Source: Dreissena polymorpha (lineage: Eukaryota; Mollusca; Bivalvia; Myida; Dreissenidae). From it: a stretch of 64,000 nucleotides of DNA. Position numbers and translations under genes: made by a program. Shown here in pieces: positions 31,401-44,900 of the stretch. The notes beneath the pieces are model-generated. The model did not search any database. It had not been told where the DNA came from and was given only the letters and a program-made list of their open reading frames with translations. The DNA lies in NCBI RefSeq assembly GCF_020536995.1, contig NC_068366.1, forward strand, positions 73,069,536-73,133,535, written 5' to 3'. How positions within the stretch are numbered: the first letter of the stretch is position 1; each line of letters starts with the position of its first letter.

Positions 31401-33870
31401 CTCTTCTCTTGTGAAACCGCGAGATCCAGAGGTTTTGTAGTTCACATGTAACATCGAATGGCCTATCACCTACCAATTTTGTTCAAATCAAATGTCCCAG
31501 GGGTCAAAATTGGACCCACCCGTGGGATACCTCGTTTTTTCTTTGTATGTGTATAGTGCACATTACAAACATTTTATCTTTTTAAACCGCAATGTACAAA
31601 TAATTTGTATTTGTATTGGTAATCGTTTGGTGATTCTTTACCAAACTTATTCAAATCATGCCACTGGTTTCATCATTGACCACGCTCTGACTTATTTTTC
31701 AAATATACATATAGTGAAAGCATGAAGAAAATCTCTCTGTAATCGCATGACCCATGTGTTTAGTATTTTTCATGTTTGTTCGAAAGGTTGCCTTCTGTCC
31801 AATAATCATGACCATGTGATCAGAAGTGGCGACAGCCTTGGGATTACTGTTTTCATTTTAATTCTGCCACGTACGAAAATGGTTGAGGTCGGTTGAAAAA
31901 AAAACGTGTACACTAGTATGCGCAAGATTCCTCACATGGACATAGCGAAACATTTTTAACACTCTGTCTTTTAGCGAAACATTTTGAACACTCTTTCTTT
32001 TCCCAATTATCGCGAAACTTGCTCTGAACATCTGTTCTTATCATATCTCGACCAAGCTCGAAACAGGTTTTGGAAACATCAAAAAGTTGTTCAGAATAGT
32101 TTCCCTAAGTCTACAGTTAGAGATCTAAAATCTATGGCACTGTTGTTTCCTACACTATTTTTCTATTTTATTAAGTAATAGTTACTTTAAAGAACTGTAG
32201 TAAATGGTCTCCATATGAGTTTGTATTAAAATCAACAGCATTTCGTGGTTCAATATTATCATAAGTTTGTATAGTAAATGAGAATAATTTGTTATCACAT
32301 TTATTGTAAGAAAGACTTTTCATGCGTTAGACAAATATCATTACTAATTATTAATGAAGTTGTTTGTTATCATCATTACATCTGTTGTCTTTTGCCGTTT
32401 AGAATATTGTGTGATGTTTTCTTGTGTTTATAGTTATCTTCTTGTGTTAATTGTTATTTTTGTTCATGTTAACACGATTTTTCGATATTGCACAAAGTTT
32501 ATTTTCCTCAATAAACAAATTGCCATATTTAATGCTTCAATGATTGATGTATAATAATAAGTGTGTGCTTGGAGTAGTTTGCGGCGCACACCGATGCACA
32601 TGTATGTCCGAAACATCAACACGCACAGCTCCAAGTTCCAACACGATTGTAACAACAAACGTCGCCGCGCTGTTTGAAAGCACGCAATTTAGAGCGGAAG
32701 TCTCATTGGTTTCATACTTATTATAGCTTCGGCGTGGATGGACACCATCAAATAAACCAAACAAAAATACCATTAACAAGCATAACATTTTATTACGAAT
32801 GTATTTTTCAAAACGATGTTTACATCTTCAAGGCAAATCAAACTATACAATTTATGAGGTTGCTGAGATAGAATTTTTGTGTGTATACACATGAAGTAAA
32901 AAAGCATGACGTTACCAATTTATGTTAAGATTAAAATTCTTGTGTGTATACACATATAGTTAAAAAAGTATGACGTTATCAATTTATGTTAAGATTAGGT
33001 GTGAACATCCTATAATGTAATATTTCTCCTCGTTTAACCAAGCTGAAGCATCCTTGTTTTGTAATAACTATAAAGGATGTCGAACCGGTTGGCAAATCAA
33101 TATCTCTATAACCATTTTATGTTTATTTTACTTAAACAAAGATATTGTTCTTGTATCTGTATTGTTTCTACGGATTATTTATTCGCAGTATCAGCAATAC
33201 ATGCTTTTGGCAAAGTACAATCATATGATGAAATACATATTCGAAGTGAGATGAATGGCTATTATACTACTACAAGTATAAAGCAATTCATAGCATACAA
33301 ATAATATCCATAGATGATAAAACTATAACATAAAAACAAGAAAATATAACAAAACAATCGTATGTAATGTAAAGAAATAAATACAGAAATAACCAAGAAG
33401 CAAGCGAAGAAATAAAAGAATCATGAATATCTTGCACACTTGTCACTTACGATCATTGACAATAAAATGCGAACACACTCGAAATCTACTCAACGCTTGT
33501 TTTGTTTTAATCATCTATACAATACAACTAAATTCTTAAAATGTGGTATAATCATTAAGCTTATTTTGAGATTGTATATATTTAACCCAAGTTCATATTT
33601 TAAATATGAATCCAACTTCATATTAAGATTATACATGTATACGTTATCATGTTTCATTTGTATGATGCCCTACAAATAGCGCCTCAATAAATAATACAAC
33701 TACATAGCATTTCTATAGCGCAAATGTAATTAACATATTATATTGCACTTCGCAATAACATACTCGTAATTACGACGAAAACGTGTTAAAAAGATACATT
33801 TTCGTTCAAGAACGTTAAACACTCAGAATTTACTATTTTAGTTAATACAAATGCAGACTTCATTTTAATC
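31401..33870. other. Non-coding, decayed repeats
   Basis: Pieces of common bivalve repeats (CCCAGGGGTCAAAATTGGAC at 31496) occur at 31240-31830. A tandem duplication of about 63 bp (TTGTGTGTATACACAT ... CAATTTATGTTAAGATTA) lies at 32875-32998. A short GC-richer patch at 32570-32740 has a minus-strand frame with a hydrophobic start, but no splice or homology support. Confidence 0.45.
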
Positions 33871-33889
33871 CTACACGCACGGGTACACT

Positions 33890-34330
33890 TATTGTTTGTA
33901 AAATTGTCGATTCAGATGTGTTTTCTACATTGATTTAAAACTGGGTTCAGACTGGAAATCCTTAACATACTCAGGTAGTTTGTTCCTCCATTTTTGCAGG
34001 ACGACGGCAAGAGATCCATCAGCTTATTTTGTTTGTCGTCTAGGGAGACAAAAACTAAAACTTTAAACATCATCCTGGCCTCTTGTGGAAGCCAGTGTAA
34101 TTTTTTAGGAGATCAGTTATTGGTTCTTCAAAAGAAGCGTTCAAGACTACTCTCTTGGCATGATTTTGAACTCGCTGTAGCTTTTTTATTTTGGTAAGCG
34201 GGAACTTCCGTAAAAATACAATTGCAAAAGTCTTGCGAATGAACTAATTCATTTTTTAATGATGCTGTAGACTCTTTTGTACGATGTTTTCGTATTGCTT
34301 TGATATTTCGTAGTTGTGCATGTTCGATCT
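33890..34330 (-). mobile_element. LINE reverse transcriptase C-terminal fragment (CR1/Jockey-like)
   Basis: The minus strand reads LRNIKAIRKHRTKESTASLK and NELVHSQDFCNCIFTEVPAY, then KLQRVQNHAKRVVLNASFEE followed by PITDLLKN. These match, by pattern, the LRxIxxIRxxL ... DYCNSLLxGLP ... LQRVQNxAARLV region at the end of LINE reverse transcriptases. Stops and frame changes are present. A second, different LINE fragment lies at 11358-11998. Confidence 0.75.
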
Positions 34331-35630
34331 CAAACCTTTACTGTATGTGCATGGAATAATGTACAAAGCTTACTTTTTCTTTTTTTTATTTCGTAATGAA
34401 GTTGTATTAACTCCACACTTTACAAAGTGTATTGATAGTTTACATGTTAATTTGTTATTATATAATATAGTTCGTATAACCATTGATTCAATTCGCGTGA
34501 TATATTACAAGTATTTCTATAATAGAGGTAGATAACATCTATGCATAAGACATTACACACACAAACACATTTCACACACACATACATATACACAAAAAAA
34601 CGATATGATAAAAAAGTTTGGATTTCAAAAAAATATAAATCTTAAATCAATCTTGACAAAAATACCACGGTATTAGACATTTAAAGCAAACAGCGAAATG
34701 TACAATAATATTATGCTTGGGGTCTACAACTTTTGTTACCATTGCCCAGTTAATTAATTTTCTTTACATTTTGTATGAGTACACATTTTCCATGCTAAGC
34801 AATAATTATTCTCCAGAACTCTTATTGAAAGTAATAAACCCATTCTTTTATTATATAAATATATACTTTTTAATTTTCAAGATAGGAATATCAGTCATGT
34901 AAATGCTTGAATTCCCAAAACGTTGTACATGAAATTTCAGGTTTTTTTTTATATATTTTTTACATTATGCTATCATTACAATTCAATAAGATAAAGTGTG
35001 TCCTTTTTATAAATAGACATACACACACGTTTGTTCTATTTCAATTAAAATGTTTTCATAGTAAAAATAGAAAACATGTAAAAAAAAAATAAAGGAGTAT
35101 GTAAAGTTTTTCCCAAACATTTTGGAAGACCACTTTTACTTTTGTTTAAACCTATATATTTTGGCTATGTTGTATCGAAAACATTTGGCTTATACATGAT
35201 AAACTTGAGTTCTAAAAAAGTCAATATTGTTATGGATACTATATATGTTATACGACAAATACAAACAATCGACTTCGATCATGATTCCCACCTCACGTAT
35301 TGGAACACGTATTATACGTGGGTTCATATGTTTTGGGCTTCGTTTGCCTTCAAAACAATAAACCGATTTCTAGATATGTATAGTATTAAACATTATCTAA
35401 TTATTTGATGTGGAAACATAGCCAAGTGTAATTTCAATATCTAGAAACTTAAATGCAGTTAAAATGAACATTAAATATAAAAAAAATCAAAGGAATCAGA
35501 AAGTACATGAAGTCCGCCTACAGAGACTTGTATGTCAGCAAGTATTTAAAAAATCAAAAGTTGACCAACCAGTTATAATCCAAGAATATTGACTGAAAAA
35601 ATACAAAATCTTTATAATTATCAGCAAGTA
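34331..35630. other. Non-coding, AT-rich
   Basis: A CA-rich tract lies at 34550-34590. Nothing else recognised. Confidence 0.45.
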
Positions 35631-35635
35631 ATTTG

Positions 35636-35641
35636 TTTATT
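35636..35641 (-). terminator. Polyadenylation signal of TRPV-like gene A
   Basis: AATAAA on the minus strand, 83 bp beyond the stop codon. Confidence 0.5.
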
Positions 35642-35723
35642 AAATAAAAACACTTTTCCAATTTAAAAAGTTAAATGATATCTTTCGCATATGTTATTTT
35701 CGGTTTAAAGTAATTCTAACGAC

Positions 35724-35977
35724 TTAAGTTTCTTTTTTGCGTTTTAACATCCGCACTACCTTTCTCTCCAATTTGCTCTTTTCTATATTATCGATTGTAG
35801 CTGCCAGTGTCTTGACTCGATCATTCGTCTGGCGAATCAGATGGCTCAGGTTATCCAAGCGATTGGATACATCATCCATGTTACCCATGCGAATATTGTC
35901 CTGCACATAACGTTCGAAGTTCACATTGGATATTGTCAGTAGCCAACGCTCGTTTAAGCCCGTCATACCCAAGTGAG
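35724..35977 (-). CDS. TRPV-like A exon 4: C-terminal coiled coil
   Basis: After acceptor CAGGTTCAG it codes AHLGMTGLNERWLLTISNVN, then a heptad-rich helix (VSNRLDNLSHLIRQTNDRV) and a basic end, RMLKRKKET. It probably assists tetramer assembly. The preceding intron is only 189 bp. Confidence 0.9.
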
Positions 35978-38900
35978 CTGAACCTGTTTATAAATTCAAT
36001 AATAGGATAAATATGCAAGTAAATTATACTCATTTCAAAAATACAATTTCAATGTATCGTTTATTTTCGTTTGTAATGTAAATTTACACGTTCAGGTCAA
36101 GGAAAATACAAATCATGCAAAAAGCAACATTAGAAAACAATACAAAAAATAGTAGAATGGCGGTACCTTTCGTGAGATTTACATCGGAGAAACGACTGAT
36201 GCATGGAATACTTGACTCAATCTGAATGCCCAGTTTGATGGACTCGATTCTATAGTAAATCTTGTTGTTTTGCAAAATCCGCGAGTAGGAGTCGTTCATC
36301 ATCGCTATCAGCAAATTCAAGAGGATGATCGTGGACAGAATTATGTAGATGAGGTACAAAACTTTTGAAAATGCGATGCTTCGATCTTCGGCCATCATCT
36401 GGGATTCGTAGTCTTCGTCTATCAATTCACCCATTCCAATCATCATATTAAATGTCGTGAACAAAGTCACACCTGGATCATAATACTTTTTGGTCGCGTC
36501 TTCCGACACCTGTATTATGACGTGAAACGCAAAACCAAACGCCATCAGCACAAACAGATAGACCAATACGAACCGCACCATGTCCCTCGCAATCATGCTC
36601 AGCAACATCCGGTAGAAATAATGGACCGGACGTATGCCTCTCGTGAATGAAATTGTGAGTAACCAACCAATGCAGAGTGCTGTAGCCAGGATATAATTGT
36701 GGTCATCACGTTGCTTTGACAACATTCCCATCCAAGCGAATATCAAACCCGAATACACTATGCAGAGAGCTGGTAACACAAAGGAGGAAAGCACTGAAGA
36801 TACTCTTTCTTGATTTTGAATTTTCGCCTGATGGTAGAAACTACAGCTCTTAATACTTTTAATAAACCGAAAAAGCATGAATATGACTATAATTGCCGGC
36901 TCTAGCGGTACAATGACATACATCAGAATAATTGCATTTGAAGATCCAATATAGTCTCTTTTAGTCCGCATTTGTTTGCTCAATTCTACGCCAATGTATG
37001 TGAATACACTCATGTAGATCATGTGTAATACCATCAACACGGAAAACACCCACGAGACAATCCGCATGTAGTACCTCTCGATTTCTCTGATTAGCGGCAG
37101 GTCTAAGATATCGGCCGCTTGAGACATCGTTTTGCTTTCGATCAGCAGTTCCATCGCAGAGAGCTGATTTTCGTCCAGGTATTTGTCAGTAGTTTTGAGC
37201 TGTTTCGTGGTACCGAATTCTTGGTCAGTCGGTGAAACCTGGGCAACCGAGTGAGATTTGACCTCTTCGACTTCATTTGTCCTCGGTGTCAGATATGAGA
37301 CATCGAACGTGTACCCATCTGTTTCAAAAAACGTAACCTGCTCGACCATCAACAGTTCACCTACGATCTTTGTGGCGCCACACTGGAAGGCTTGTTTGAG
37401 TACAGAGAGACCATCAATATTATGAACATCATAAATGATGAATCTGAAAGCAGTCCGTTGTATTAAAATATAGTCGCTATCGTGTTCATTCTCTGGAATC
37501 GCTGTGCCAGATTTCAAACACCACCAACGAACGATGTTTGACAATATTATTGTAAAGGATTCGATGTATTTCGAATTATTTGTCACGTCAAAAACAGACA
37601 ACTTTATTAACTTGTGTAGAACGGTGTCACCGTTGACGTCCCTGACGGCTATGTCTGCCCCCAGCTTGATAAGTCTAGGGATGGATGTTGAATGACCCTC
37701 TTGGGCAGCTAGGTGTAACACAGTTTCCCCACTAGATATTGTTTGTTCATTGATACTCAAATCCCGTTTATTACGTTCAAACATATCCAAAACAGTCTCG
37801 AGGATATCTGGCTGTTTTGGACGCACAGCTACGTGTAAAGGCGTCAGACCATCTGGGTCTCGTTCATTTAATTTGACCTCTCTGAATTCCCAGAGAACAT
37901 CTGTAGTTGTATGTCTGCAAGCAATATGCAGACAGGTTTGCCCTTTAAGGTCTTTGTCGTTTAAACTGTTCCAGTCGTGGTTTTTGATCATGTAAGACAC
38001 CAGCTCGCGCGCTAATTCCGGTGTCGTTTTCGGTGAATATGCCGCTACGTGTATCGCCATTTCTCCTTTTTTGTTCTTGACGTTGGCTTTGACGTCGAAT
38101 TTTAACAAAGTCATAATTGTTCTTGAATGGCCATTTAGGCACGCAATGTGAAGAGGAGTATTTCCTAATTTATTTTGGTTTTGCAATGAGAAAACATTTG
38201 CGAATGTTTCAATAACCTCTGGTTTGTCTTCCATTGCGGAATGATGGAATAGATCGTTACCGTCTGCATCGAACACTGCTGGGTCAACATTCATGTCCAA
38301 AAGTAGCTTAATTTTATCACATCGACCTTTATCTGCAGCTATCAGGAGAGGATGCTTGGAATTAGCACCGCTAGAATATGATTTCATTCCTTTAATTAAC
38401 GATTGCAAGAGGAATGAACCTTCGTTTTCGATTGCAAAATACCAAATGTCTTTGCCGTCGTTATTCTTTGCGTTAACATTGGCTCCTTTTAAAACTAAAT
38501 AGTTAACAACGTGGACAAAATCATTTTTAGCCGCTAGAAGTAGTGGTGTATCGCCAAGCGAATCTTTTTCGTCAAATTTTACCCCTTTTTCTATAAGAAT
38601 TTTGACACAGTCAAGGTTTCCTTCTCTGGCGGCGTTGTGAATGGCCGTATCTCCTCCACGAATCTGGAGATTCACGTCAATGGTAGGCTGCTGCAGAAGG
38701 AGTTGCAGTATTTCGACATTCCCAAAAGCAGAGGCAATAATAATCGGTGCAACGAGACCAAGTTTTCGTTGAGTGTTTGGGTTAGCCCGACCTTTGCTTA
38801 ACAACAATGCGACCGTTTTAGGGTGCTCATAGCGTATCGCCCAATACAATGCCGTGGACCCTTTGTCATTCGCTACTTCCGGGTTCGCCTTTCTTTCCAA

Positions 38901-41900
38901 CAGCAAGTCCACTGTATTCTTATGGCCCCATCTGGCAGCCCAAAGAAGGGCTGTATCGTTCTTACCGTTCAAGTGGTTAACATCCATTCCTTCATCCAGT
39001 ATAAACTTGACCAGATCAACATGTCCATAATACGCAGCCAAATGAAGACAAGAGAACAACCGCGGTCGTTGATCTGTAATGTTCACTGCAGTTTCCTGCT
39101 TCAGTAGACTCTGTTTCTGCCAAATCCGCCGAATTTTATTCATAATCAACTTTGCCATTTCTAGATCTGATTTCTCGATTGCTATATGCATGCAGTTTCT
39201 GTTTCCAACGATACCCGCGTACCTAACCTCGTGACATGATGTAACAAGAGTCTCGTGTTCGTTCGTTATAAGCTTCTTTGCAAAAGCATTCAAGCCACTT
39301 GAAAGTGCGGCATGCAAAACATTTTCGTTTCGTTTTGGGTGTCGAATATCTTGAATAGGAAAGTGATTCTTCAGTTTCGTCAGTGTTTCTTCTGCCTGAA
39401 ACAAGAACAAGGGCAAAAATGGCAAAACATTACAATCGAACTTAATCTATTATGTATTATACAGATTAACATTTCATGGTCGTAAGACGTCTTTTCCGAT
39501 AAACATACACGTTCTTTTTGTTTTTCAAGTTTTTGAATTTTAGTGAATGTGTTGTTACTTTATACGTCTGAAACTTGTTATCTTAAAGGGGCCTTTTCAC
39601 AGATTTCGGCATGTTTTAAAGTTTGTCATTAAATGCTTTCTATTGCTAAATGTAAACATTTGCTCTAAAAAGCTCCGGTAAAAAAAATCAAAAATAAAAT
39701 TAAAAAGAGAAAAAAATTAACCCTCAACAGGGCTCACACCACTGACCCCTGGAGTTCTGGAGTAAAAGTCTACCACTTAGACCCCTCGACCATCCTTCCA
39801 CATGCAATGAAAGCTGTTTTTTATGCTAAATATAAGCAATCCTCGTAGTTTCACAGAATATAACGACAACGACAGAACTCTCCAAATTATTCAATCGTTT
39901 CGCGTTGCAACGCTTTTTATCCCACTTTTACAGCGAATTCGGTTGATTAAAGCCCCATTGATTAAATATCATATATAATCAACGGCAGGAAATGACGTCA
40001 ATATTTCGACGAAATGACGTCATAAATCCAGCGAAATTATCCATGCAAACTAATTTTGTTTAAATAAAAAGGTTTACAAAATAAAAAGTGGGATACATAG
40101 AATAATAGATTAGTGTTGATTATAGATCAGGTTTATCATGCTCGGCACGACAACGAGAAAGCACTCGCCAAGGCTCGTGTTTTTTGTTTTCTAAGCCTCG
40201 CATGATAAACCTGATCTATAATCAACACTAACCTAGTATACTCTATATAATTTTCAGGTTTTCAAATCGTTAAAATATGCATATAATGGCTATTAGAGCA
40301 TGGTAAATGTTCAGTATTACTGTTTTCTCACAAATATCAAAACTAAATTGAAAATATGCGAATCTGAAACATTTTTTTTAATTTTGTCAATTTACCAAAA
40401 CGTGAACAGGCCCCTTTAAACTGGACGGGATCGTAATTGTGTCTTCGACAAAACCATTGATTATAACTTGGTATTATGGTCTATTCAGAATTTCTTAATT
40501 CAATGTATGCATGTTTGTTATAGTATGGTGTATTTGTACATTTACATAGTCAGCCTATTATCCATTGTAAAAGTTCGATAACGGATAAGTCGAACTATGG
40601 ATATCTCGAAGCACATATATCACAGCATTTCCGTCCACTTCGAGATACTAAGATTCGGATATGCAAAGTTCAAACACCAAAGTTACTGAAGCTGGAAAAT
40701 TAAAAACCAGTACAATGTTAGTTTTGTTGGTATTTATCAAATAGCTGTCAGCTGCAACATACTTTAGATCTAGATGCAAACGATAGAACATTTAGTTACA
40801 TAGAAACCGATTGATGTGTTCAAGAAAAAACTTGTTGCACCCAGAAAAGATGTATTAAAGGAAATTTGTATACTAAACTGTGTTTGATTCTTCATGTTTT
40901 ACGACTATGACCTGATATTGCATCACTAAACCAAACAGTGCCACAACATAGCACTTACTGTTTGCACATCGTGTTCTTCTATCGCATCAAAGAGCATTGT
41001 AAGCAGTTTGCTCTTCTCTTTCGTTTCCAGATTGCTTTCCCTTACGGTTGGCAGGGACAATGGCGCTGCAAGCTTCTGTTGCTCAATCTCCTGCTTCCGC
41101 TGAAAAACATTCCAGGTGTTATATCCCCTCTATAAGCCACTCAGTGAAATCTTTACTTTTCTTGGGAATCTCATCTCGCGTAAAATCAATAAAATCGACA
41201 AAGGAAATCTTAATTGTCCTTTTAAAATTTATTGGGGGTGCAATATCTCAAGTCAATCAGGAAAATATTAACTGTCTTTGTTAAACTTACTAGGGGTGAT
41301 GTCCACGAAGCGCATAAGGACAATTTTACGTATCCTTGTGAAAAGCATAGGGTGTTATATACCAAAAAGCAACTTAAGCAAATCTTAAGTGTCAATATGA
41401 AAATTGTCGCGGGTCATATCCAAAATGCCAATCAGGAAAATTTCACGCGTATGTGTGCATATCAAACATTGTTTAACTTGTACATGTAAATATGTTTAAC
41501 TTAGAGGCTTAAAGGATGTGTACACAGGTCTTGTTAAATATAGCGTCATTTGAACTTTTGTCCGCGTTGAATTTAAATTGAAAAATTTACATTGAAACTT
41601 AAAATATGTTTCGAATGCGGGTGCTCATGCTTATAGTTTTCTCTCGCTGATTCAGCTGAAGGTACGCGTTTTGATCATTGCTTAAAAATCTGATCGATGT
41701 TTATTTTGAATGATATGTATTGTTTGATTTAATGAAATAGCATTTGATAATAAATATGTCTATTTAATAATCAACTTAAGTTCGTAGTAGCGTAGTGGAT
41801 AAGATGTCCACCACGACACCAAGTACTGGTTATGGGCTCAGGAAACGGACTCGAGAGCGTTCCTATAAGCCTGGGGCTTTCGATGCAATCGAGCTAAAAT

Positions 41901-44900
41901 TAATATGTTTAAACGAATATTAAACAAGTGCTATCAAACATACGCAAAATATATACGCACACATTGGAATACATGTAACATTTTGTCCTGCGATTTCACT
42001 TTTCAAAATGATGTTATTAGGAACATTTTTTACGCGTAAACTGTGGGTTTTTCGGACTAAAAAGGATTTTCCAGGAAACAGTTTTCATGAGTCTGCGTGA
42101 GACCGGTTATCTTTGTATTGGCGTGGGATGGGTGTTAAAAGTCTAATTACTAACTGGAGCACATTATTTTGCATTTAGAACGCCGCATTAAGACATGAGC
42201 GTGTAATTAGACGTTACTGCACAACAAGACCATGCATGTCATGCACAAGTATCAAATAAACTGTACTAAAAGAACAAAATTAATTTAAGATCTTATATTT
42301 GATTTGTAGTTATGTAATGAAATTTATAGAGCGATAAGACTTCTGACTATGAATTTTAAAAACAGCACGTTTTTTATGTTTACATAGTATATACAAAGTT
42401 TGATCACTTTTTTGTATGTGTTTTTTGTTTTATTTGTTAGTTCTAACATATATATTTAATATTGAAAGTTTTTATGTTAAAGTTCAAACGTGACAGTTAC
42501 AAAGTGTAAGTTATTAACGTGTGGGTTTAATCATGTGAGTTATAATTTGTAAGTTCTCGCTTTAAAGTTGTCAGTGTAAGTTGTATAGAGTAAGTTCTAA
42601 CTAGTAAGTTCATGAATGCAAGTTTTTTGTACGTGTAAATTCATCAAACTGAGGTTACCGTGGCACTTATCGCGGACGAATCGCTGTTGTTTTTTTTAAA
42701 GATATATTTGTTAAACTTTTGTCTGATAAAGCGCTCACATTATAATTGATGATTTCTGCTTTTTGCTGCGTATAAGCATAACATTACACATTCAAACGTG
42801 TGCCATGCATATGATGATTAAAATTAACAGAGGTTTTCATTTTTTAAATGAAGAGGTTTACGTGTTTATTGTGAAACATTAACGGCGAAGCTTTTTTACC
42901 AGCCTTTAATGACCCTAAATTACCAACTGCATTTAACATGTTGGGGAAAGACCCGAATGAATGCATCCGAAATTTTATTTGGCTGATTTGAGAGAAATCC
43001 CTCAGAAAATTGGCCACATAACTGCATCTTCATACATCCTTTAGGATGTAACACTGTTCTATGAGTGAAGAGAAATCCGAATCGACCCTTTTCACAATAA
43101 GCCAGTTATGATAACAGCGCGAAGTCATGTGACTCGCAGTATTCCAAAACTAGGCTGAACGTATTGTGCTTTTAAAGGGACTGTCCAACAGTCAAAAGCG
43201 TCGTTCGACGTATATTTTGGGGAACTACGAGGATTGCGTATATAGCTAACAAGAAATATCTTTAAAAGGTATACGGCGTTGATTGTGGTTTGAGTTTGTG
43301 AAAGGTAAAGAGTTCTAAAAATGAGACCAAGGATAGCGAATGTCTTTTTCTGTGCAGTTCTTAGCTGGATTACACGCAATACGGGATGTTACGCGGAGTT
43401 TTCGCGGCTTATTTTACATAATAACATATTGCTGGTAAACCTATAGATACAAAACAGAAAACCAAATGAAGAATGGAAGTGAAATTTAAACATATGAGTC
43501 AACCGGCATCACGCAAAGTATCCGTACATATTTTTATATTTATACGCGCGTTCTTCAAACAAACCTGTTTTAGTGGTTTGTCGGGCATTGCTTTTTGATT
43601 CGATTATTAACAGTATCGAGAATCATCGCGCTCTTGCTTAATACATTAGGCAATATGGTGGAATAATTCTTGTAAAATTAATTAAAAATTATATTTATCA
43701 TGGTATTGGGTATTGTTGAAAACACATAAAGACTCTATTATTGACATACCATAATTATATCGCTGAATATCTTCATTTAACATCTTTTGTGGTCTAAAGA
43801 AAATCTCAGTTCACCTAGTTCACGGATAGGGTCTATATTATATAACAAACTGGCCACGAACTCAGGTCAGCACATAAGCGTCTTCGGACGCAGCGATGAC
43901 CTGTAAATAAACCCTGATAACTCGCGGGTTGAAATGCAATTCATTAAAGTGAGGCCACGCTTCCACTGCTTTTTATACTTTTACATGTTAACATGTTGAT
44001 AGGAATCTGAAAGTCAGTACTAAAATGAGAACATAGCCTTTAAGTAAAAACGCTGTTGCCTCTGAAAATAAAAGGTGGACGCACAAACTGTATTGATGTC
44101 GAGATTGAGTGTAAACGTGTTCTATCTATTAAGCCTTTTCATTAGAGATAAAATTGTTTCATGCTGAACACGCAGTAAAACAGTGTTACAAAGACGCGGA
44201 CATGTTTCCAATGTTCTGATGGTATGCTCATATCAGCCTATGGGATAACTGAAGTGTATTCATTCTGAACAAGCCGCGGGAAATTTTATTTGAATTTTAT
44301 TGGACAGTTACAAAGGTCAGGTAAGGTGAAAAGCTGGCGTATACAGCTAACGCCGAAAAAATACCTCCGCATTTGACGTGAGCGTGGATGGTCGAGTGTA
44401 CTCCTATAAATATGAGGTCGCTAAACATTGGTAGATTACGTCTAATTATTTGGACTAGGTCGAGTAGTAAAGTCAGGAGACATTTTACTCCAAAACTCCA
44501 TGACTCTAGGGGTCAGTGGTTCGTGCCTTGTGGAGGTTAACGTTTTTTCTTCTCTTTTTAAATTGTATTCTTATTTTTTAATAGAGATTTTTAGTTCAAA
44601 TGTTTAAATTTATCAATATAAAGCATTTAAAGCAGTTAATGACAAGCTTTAATACATGCCAAAATCTGTTGCACAGTCCCTTTAATAGTGCCACGTAACG
44701 CAGCTCTGATTTCAAACTCAAGCTCTTTTGAACATTCTGCGACGAAATGATACTCTCAACTCAAGATGACATGGTCAAAATTAGCAGAATTTATATACTT
44801 TCAATTTAAATGTTAATACGTTTATAATAATTAATAATAGTTATTGATTGCACATTTTGACACTCTTCGTTTGAGCATTTGTATCGCGGTATTTAATGAA

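Larger units (their letters stand above)
39593..40419. mobile_element. piggyBac-like non-autonomous element with TTAA flanks
   Basis: The ends are TTAAAGGGGCCTTTTCAC and GTGAACAGGCCCCTTTAA, so TTAA borders an inverted AGGGGCC. TTAA duplication is the mark of piggyBac. Inside are a tRNA-like stretch (minus strand, about 39725-39790), a TGACGTCA pair (39993 and 40015) and a nested hairpin (40111-40230). No transposase. Confidence 0.75.
39396..40958. other. Intron 2 of TRPV-like gene A
   Basis: Mostly occupied by the piggyBac-like element at 39593-40419. No exon between it and the flanking exons. Confidence 0.6.

Noticed and set aside
32537-32788. Minus-strand frame with a signal-peptide-like start (MLCLLMVFLFGLFDG)
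   Set aside because: Equally open frames exist on the other strand, with no splice sites, polyadenylation signal or recognisable domain. Kept only as a note.
39396-39425. Start of channel A at MPFLPLFLFQ, a signal-peptide-like beginning
   Set aside because: These codons are the polypyrimidine tract and acceptor of the intron (TTGTTCTTGTTTCAG).
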